A stretch of DNA of 9,266 nucleotides from Mageeibacillus sp. UBA1243 (GTDB lineage: Bacteria; Bacillota; Clostridia; UBA1212). The position numbers were made by a program, and so were the translations under genes. Positions 5,781 to 9,266 of this stretch are shown here, one piece after another. The notes below the pieces were generated by a model. That model made no database searches, had not been told where the DNA came from, and saw nothing but the letters and a program-made list of their open reading frames with translations. The stretch covers positions 1-9,266 of the forward strand of contig DBWH01000033.1 in NCBI GenBank assembly GCA_002308595.1, written 5' to 3'. The number at the start of each line of letters is the position of its first letter. Within the stretch, counting starts at the first letter, position 1.

Positions 5781-7994
5781 ATGATACTCATAATCGCTGA
5801 AAAACCCAGCCTTGCGCGGAACATAAACGCCGGGATAGGTAATATGACAAAGAGAAACGGATACTACGAAGGCTGCGGCTACATTGTGACCTGGGCTTTC
5901 GGGCATCTTTTTTCCCTGTGCGACATTGAGGACTACGGCGGCGCCGAAAGACCGGAAGGGGAAAAGGCGAGATGGACAATGGACAATCTTCCCTGCTTCC
6001 CGGAGAAGTTCAAATTCAAGCTGAGGCGCGACGACAGCGGCAAGGCGGACGACGGGGTCAGAAACCAGTTTAACACCATAAAAAGCCTCTGTCTGAGGGA
6101 TGACGTTGACACTATCGTCAACGCGGGAGACGCCGATCGGGAGGGAGAGATAATTGTCAGGCTCTGCGTGGTGAATTCATTTGGCGGTGCCGAAAATGTC
6201 GCAAAATCAGGTAAAAACTTAAAGCGGCTCTGGCTTCCGGACCAGACTCCGGAGACCGTAAAAAACGCTCTTTCGGACATGAAGGACGAGACTGAGTACG
6301 AAAACCTTGCCAATGAGGGCTTTGCGCGCACATACATCGACTGGCTCTACGGCGTCAATCTTACAAGGTACGCCACCATCAGAACAGGGCGCCTTCTGAG
6401 GGTGGGAAGGGTCATCGTTCCCATCGTCAAGGCGATCTACGACCGGGACATGGCCATCAGATATTTCAAACCCGAAAAGTACTACAGCATCGCCTCCGAC
6501 GAGGAGACGAAAGGCTGCAAGGTGCAGCTTGTCAGCAAGCTCCGATTCGACAACGACAAAAAGGGCGAGGGCTACTACAACGCGCTTTCCACATGCGACA
6601 GATACAACATGGAAAAAGCGGTTGTCACCGACAAGAAAACCAAAACCGACACCATAAAACCCGGCAAGCTCTATTCGCTCTCAAAGCTTCAGAACGTGCT
6701 GGGTAAAAAATACAAGATGCCCATGGAGAAGAGCCTTGCCATCGTGCAGAAGCTCTACGAGGCGGGCTACCTTACGTACCCGAGAACCAACTCCGAATAC
6801 CTTGCTTCGGCCGAAAAGGACAAGGTGAAGAAGGTCCTTGGCGTTGTGGCAAAGCTTGGCTACAACGTGAAATTCCGCGACGACAAGACCATTTTCGACG
6901 ATTCAAAAATCGAGTCCCACTCCGCCATTACCCCCACTTACATCATACCCGACAAGTCCAAACTTACCGAAGAAGAGCTCACCGTTTACTCCACGGTCAT
7001 GAGAAGGTTTGCGGCGGTATTCTGCGGCGTTCCCTGCCTTGCCGATAAGACTGAGATCACAGTCAAGGTCGGTGAGCTTGAGGAGTTTGTGCTGAAAGGC
7101 ACGATTGTGAAGCAGAAGGGCTTCATGCAGTACGACGACGGAGGCGTTTCCGACAAGATGCTCCCGCCGCTCGAAAAGGGCGACACCGTCAACATAAACT
7201 TCAAGCCCGTCGAAAAAGAGACCACACCGCCAAAGCATTACACCATCGAGACGCTCAACAACTATCTGAAAAATCCCTTCAGGGAGGAGAAGGCGGCCGC
7301 GGCGAAGAAACGTGACGCCAATGCAGCCCAGGACGACGCGGACGGCGACGATGCGGGCGACGGCGGCTACGGCGAGGACGACGCCGAAGAGTACCGCATG
7401 ATACTTGAAGGTCTTGAACTCGGAACTGAGGCCACCAGAACGGGCATAATCGACAACGCCCTCAAAAGCAATTACATACAGCTCAAAAAAGACGTCTACA
7501 CAATCCTTCCCGACGGCGAATTCCTGATTGAGGCAACACAGGGCATGCATATCTCGATGGACAAGCACAAGACGTCGGAGCTCGGCAGGATACTCAAAAA
7601 GATTTTCCGCGGCACCGTGAAGATCGAGGACGGCCTTGACGAGGCCAAAAGAGAGGTCTCGGAGGTTTTCGGAAGAAGGAACGAGAAGGCTGCGCCCGAG
7701 GAGGACACCGATTTCGGATGCCTTGGCGATGTCATCGGCAAGTGCCCGTTCTGCGGCGGCGACGTTGTCAGAACTTTCTTCGGCTACGGCTGCTCAAACT
7801 ACAAGGACAAGGGCTGCAGGTTTTCCGCCAAGATGATCATCTGCGGCAGACCCCTCTCTGTCGCCAATATGAAAATGCTTCTCGAGACCGGCAAAACCGC
7901 CAAAATCAAGGGCTTCAGGAGCAAGACCGGAAACCTGTTCGACGCAAGTCTCAAACTCGAAGACGGCAGGGCTGTGTTCGATTTTGAGCGCTGA
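5781..7994 (+). CDS. topB: DNA topoisomerase III (type IA)
   Basis: A 737-residue type IA topoisomerase that cuts one DNA strand through a 5'-phosphotyrosine link, passes the other strand and reseals; TopB-type enzymes mainly decatenate and resolve replication and recombination intermediates. The TOPRIM domain begins at once (ILIIAEKPS, Glu7) and carries the metal-binding NAGDADREGE motif with Asp117, Asp119 and Glu121. The catalytic tyrosine is Tyr333 in LTYPRTNSEYL, with Arg335. LGTEATRTGIIDNAL (about 548-562) is the conserved late core motif. A C-terminal zinc ribbon has Cys655, Cys658, Cys671 and Cys679. An acidic, alanine- and glycine-rich stretch (about 500-535, rich in DD and GD pairs) interrupts the core before that late motif. 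The ATG has GGAG five bases upstream. Length is close to that of other TopB proteins. No mobile-element genes are near, so a housekeeping copy is likely. Confidence 0.93.
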   Translation: MILIIAEKPSLARNINAGIGNMTKRNGYYEGCGYIVTWAFGHLFSLCDIEDYGGAERPEGEKARWTMDNLPCFPEKFKFKLRRDDSGKADDGVRNQFNTIKSLCLRDDVDTIVNAGDADREGEIIVRLCVVNSFGGAENVAKSGKNLKRLWLPDQTPETVKNALSDMKDETEYENLANEGFARTYIDWLYGVNLTRYATIRTGRLLRVGRVIVPIVKAIYDRDMAIRYFKPEKYYSIASDEETKGCKVQLVSKLRFDNDKKGEGYYNALSTCDRYNMEKAVVTDKKTKTDTIKPGKLYSLSKLQNVLGKKYKMPMEKSLAIVQKLYEAGYLTYPRTNSEYLASAEKDKVKKVLGVVAKLGYNVKFRDDKTIFDDSKIESHSAITPTYIIPDKSKLTEEELTVYSTVMRRFAAVFCGVPCLADKTEITVKVGELEEFVLKGTIVKQKGFMQYDDGGVSDKMLPPLEKGDTVNINFKPVEKETTPPKHYTIETLNNYLKNPFREEKAAAAKKRDANAAQDDADGDDAGDGGYGEDDAEEYRMILEGLELGTEATRTGIIDNALKSNYIQLKKDVYTILPDGEFLIEATQGMHISMDKHKTSELGRILKKIFRGTVKIEDGLDEAKREVSEVFGRRNEKAAPEEDTDFGCLGDVIGKCPFCGGDVVRTFFGYGCSNYKDKGCRFSAKMIICGRPLSVANMKMLLETGKTAKIKGFRSKTGNLFDASLKLEDGRAVFDFER

Positions 7995-8005
7995 ACGGTA
8001 AAACA

Positions 8006-8042
8006 GGCGCGGATTTCAAAAATCAACGCCGTTATATTTTTT
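8006..8042 (+). terminator. Rho-independent terminator after topB
   Basis: GGCG (8006-8009) pairs with CGCC (8027-8030) and inside it GATTT (8012-8016) pairs with AAATC (8020-8024) around a 3-base loop. The stem is followed by GTTATATTTTTT, ending in six T at 8037-8042. An outer pair, AACGG (7994-7998) with CCGTT (8029-8033), competes with the lower stem. It lies directly after the topB stop. Confidence 0.65.
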
Positions 8043-8160
8043 GCAAGGATTTTGCCTAAAAATACGTGATTTTAACGCATTTGACAAAAAGAGGCCGCCG
8101 GGAGCCTGAAAACATGCCTTAATTAGGGCCGAAAGGACGAAGCAGGGCCGAAAATGCCTC

Positions 8161-8220
8161 AAAAACCGCCGCAAACAGGTGTTTTTAAGGAAAAAGCAGG
8201 CGAAATTCCGCCGGTTTTTT
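8161..8220 (+). terminator. Terminator-like hairpin upstream of the calcium ATPase gene
   Basis: GGCG (8199-8202) and CGCC (8209-8212) form a short stem with a 6-base loop, followed by GG and six T (8215-8220). A competing outer stem pairs AAAAACCG (8161-8168) with CGGTTTTT (8212-8219), so two exclusive folds share the T-run. It could be a second terminator for topB or part of a switchable leader; the stems are short. Confidence 0.4.
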
Positions 8221-8283
8221 GCTAAAATTGAATTAGGCTTGAATTTTTAAATTTATTGCAAAATTGCGCGGGATTTAGCAAAA
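8217..8283. repeat. 10-base inverted repeat upstream of the calcium ATPase gene
   Basis: TTTTGCTAAA (8217-8226) and TTTAGCAAAA (8274-8283) are exact inverted copies with 47 AT-rich bases between. The second half overlaps the proposed -10 box at 8279-8284. It may be a pair of regulator half-sites or the base of a leader fold. Function not known. Confidence 0.45.
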
Positions 8284-8284
8284 T
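8256..8284 (+). promoter_or_regulatory. Weak promoter candidate for the calcium ATPase gene
   Basis: TTGCAA (8256-8261) and CAAAAT (8279-8284) lie 17 bases apart and each matches the sigma-A consensus at four of six positions. The gene starts 55 bases on. The match is modest and the AT-rich surroundings make chance hits likely. Confidence 0.3.
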
Positions 8285-8339
8285 CTCAGGGTCGCGTAAT
8301 TTTCGTGAAAAGAATTTACACAATAAAAGGATGAAAAAA

Positions 8340-9266
8340 ATGAAGTATTATTCCGAATCTGTTGACGATGTCCTTGCGGAAGTCAAAAGCTCCGCGGAGG
8401 GACTGACCGGGGAGGAAGCTGCGTTGAGGCTTGCCGCGCACGGGAAGAACAAGCTTGCCGAGAAGAAAAAGGTGCCGCTGATCGTGCACTTTTTCAAGCA
8501 GATGGCTGACCCTATGATACTTGTGCTCATAGCCGCCGCTGCGGTCTCGCTTGTGACGGCTATCATCGAGCATGAAGGATTTGCCGACGTCATCATCATT
8601 ATGACGGTCGTTATCATCAACGCAATCCTTGGCGTGTACCAGGAAAACAAGGCCGAAAAGGCGATTGAGGCGCTGCAGGAGATGTCTGCCGCCACCAGCA
8701 AGGTGAGGCGCGACGGTGTTGTGAAGATAGTTCACAGCGAAGAACTCGTGCCGGGCGACGTGATTGAGCTTGAGGCGGGAGACCAGGTGCCTGCGGACGC
8801 AAGACTCATCGAGTGCCACAGTCTGAAGATCGAGGAGGCAGCGCTTACGGGCGAGAGCGTCCCGGTGACGAAGCAGACAGAGCAGCTTGCTCTCATTGGC
8901 GATAAGGACGTCCCCCTCGGCGACAGGAAAAATATGATTTACATGGGTTCCACTGTGTCCTACGGAAGAGGCAGGGCGGTGATCGTCGGAACCGGTATGA
9001 ATACCGAGATGGGTAAAATCGCGGACGTGCTCGCAAAGACTTCGGAAGGCGAGACCCCGCTCCAGAAAAAGCTCAAACAGCTCAGCAAGATACTCAGTAT
9101 CCTCGTGCTCGCAATCTGCGTGGTGATATTTGCCTTCGGCGTGGGCAGGGAATGGATAACCCTCGGTAAAAATTTCGATTTCTTCAAATCGGCGCTCAAG
9201 GTGTTTATGACGGCAATAAGCCTTGCCGTGGCGGCCATTCCGGAGGGACTTGCGGCGGTGGTCACG
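8340..9266 (+). CDS. P2A-type calcium-transporting ATPase, N-terminal 309 residues, cut by window end
   Basis: The frame is open from 8340 to the last base. The protein resembles SERCA/PMCA-type P-type ATPases, which pump Ca2+ out of the cytoplasm across the inner membrane at the cost of ATP. Seen in order: a cytoplasmic N-terminus with LTGEEAALRLAAHGKNKL, membrane segments M1 (about 59-77) and M2 (about 82-101), the actuator domain with VPGDVIELEAGDQVPADARL and the dephosphorylation motif T170-G-E-S173, M3 (about 251-269), and M4 with the ion-binding P301-E-G-L304. The phosphorylation motif DKTGT lies beyond the window. Of two in-frame ATGs, 8340 is preferred to 8331 because AAAGG (8326-8330) stands nine bases before it but touches 8331. 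Substrate Ca2+ is the usual one for AAIPEGL-type proteins; Mn2+ cannot be excluded. Confidence 0.9.
   Translation, partial: MKYYSESVDDVLAEVKSSAEGLTGEEAALRLAAHGKNKLAEKKKVPLIVHFFKQMADPMILVLIAAAAVSLVTAIIEHEGFADVIIIMTVVIINAILGVYQENKAEKAIEALQEMSAATSKVRRDGVVKIVHSEELVPGDVIELEAGDQVPADARLIECHSLKIEEAALTGESVPVTKQTEQLALIGDKDVPLGDRKNMIYMGSTVSYGRGRAVIVGTGMNTEMGKIADVLAKTSEGETPLQKKLKQLSKILSILVLAICVVIFAFGVGREWITLGKNFDFFKSALKVFMTAISLAVAAIPEGLAAVVT

Larger units (their letters stand above)
8043..8339. other. Non-coding stretch between topB and the calcium ATPase gene
   Basis: No open frame of note occurs on either strand. It holds a repeated AGGGCCGAAA (near 8125 and 8145), the hairpin region at 8161-8220, an inverted repeat at 8217-8226 and 8274-8283, a weak promoter candidate at 8256-8284, and a short TTTTC-GT-GAAAA hairpin at 8300-8311. 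Much of it is AT-rich. I see no riboswitch consensus that I can name. Confidence 0.5.

Noticed and set aside
6903..7568. Minus-strand frame of 221 codons opposite topB
   Set aside because: It lies wholly inside a clear topoisomerase gene and shows valine- and leucine-rich antisense composition with no recognisable domain.
5781..7994. topB as sign of an integrative conjugative element
   Set aside because: TopB genes do occur on such elements, but no relaxase, integrase, coupling protein or att site is visible here and the neighbours look chromosomal.
8125..8155. Repeated AGGGCCGAAA as the beginning of a CRISPR array
   Set aside because: Only two 10-base copies about 20 bases apart, with no further regular units.
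8043..8339. yybP-ykoY-type manganese riboswitch before the P-type ATPase
   Set aside because: I looked for its conserved loop sequences and paired stems and did not find them; the stretch is AT-rich with short stems only.
8331..8339. First ATG as start of the calcium ATPase
   Set aside because: The AAAGG ribosome-binding site is directly adjacent to this ATG, too close for initiation, and is well spaced for the ATG at 8340.
8316..8819. Minus-strand frame of 167 codons opposite the calcium ATPase gene
   Set aside because: The plus-strand protein carries the TGES and PEGL motifs; the antisense product is His- and Arg-rich without family features.

Overview
This 9.3-kb window looks like chromosome from a moderately GC-rich, low-complexity-regulated bacterium, most likely a gut-type Clostridia (Bacillota) relative. 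That placement is inferred from the gene set, Shine-Dalgarno sites of the GGAGG type and sigma-A-like promoters; no marker gene fixes the taxon. It holds six genes, two of them cut or imperfect at the window edges or in motif, and no RNA genes, CRISPR arrays or transposases that I can see.

Left part (1-1570, minus strand, visibly AT-richer; the sampled line 1081-1140 is about 37% G+C against about 55% for 2461-2520): the first 20 codons of a low-molecular-weight tyrosine-phosphatase-like gene whose P-loop has lost its arginine, then a two-gene cassette. The cassette encodes a protein with an N-terminal helix-turn-helix joined to a DUF3990-type ADP-ribosyltransferase-like domain, overlapped by 4 bases (ATGA) with a 161-residue partner. 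It reads as a toxin-antitoxin-like module. A perfect 27-base palindrome covers the -35 box of its promoter, and a near-copy lies at the other end of the cassette, across the stop codon of the partner gene, so the module is framed by two copies of one 33-base element.

Middle part (1657-5673, plus strand): a strong promoter drives a GH106-like glycoside hydrolase and, 100 bases on, a second TIM-barrel-like putative glycosidase of unrecognised family. Neither has a signal peptide, so both probably cleave imported oligosaccharides in the cytoplasm. The last 330 bases of the first gene are unusually GC-rich, alanine-coding and packed with perfect hairpins.

Right part (5670-9266, plus strand): a topoisomerase III (TopB) gene with its own promoter set across the stop codon of the preceding gene and with an acidic insert before its C-terminal part; a terminator; a 345-base non-coding stretch with inverted repeats; and the first 309 codons of a P2A-type calcium ATPase, cut by the window end just after the PEGL motif of membrane segment 4.
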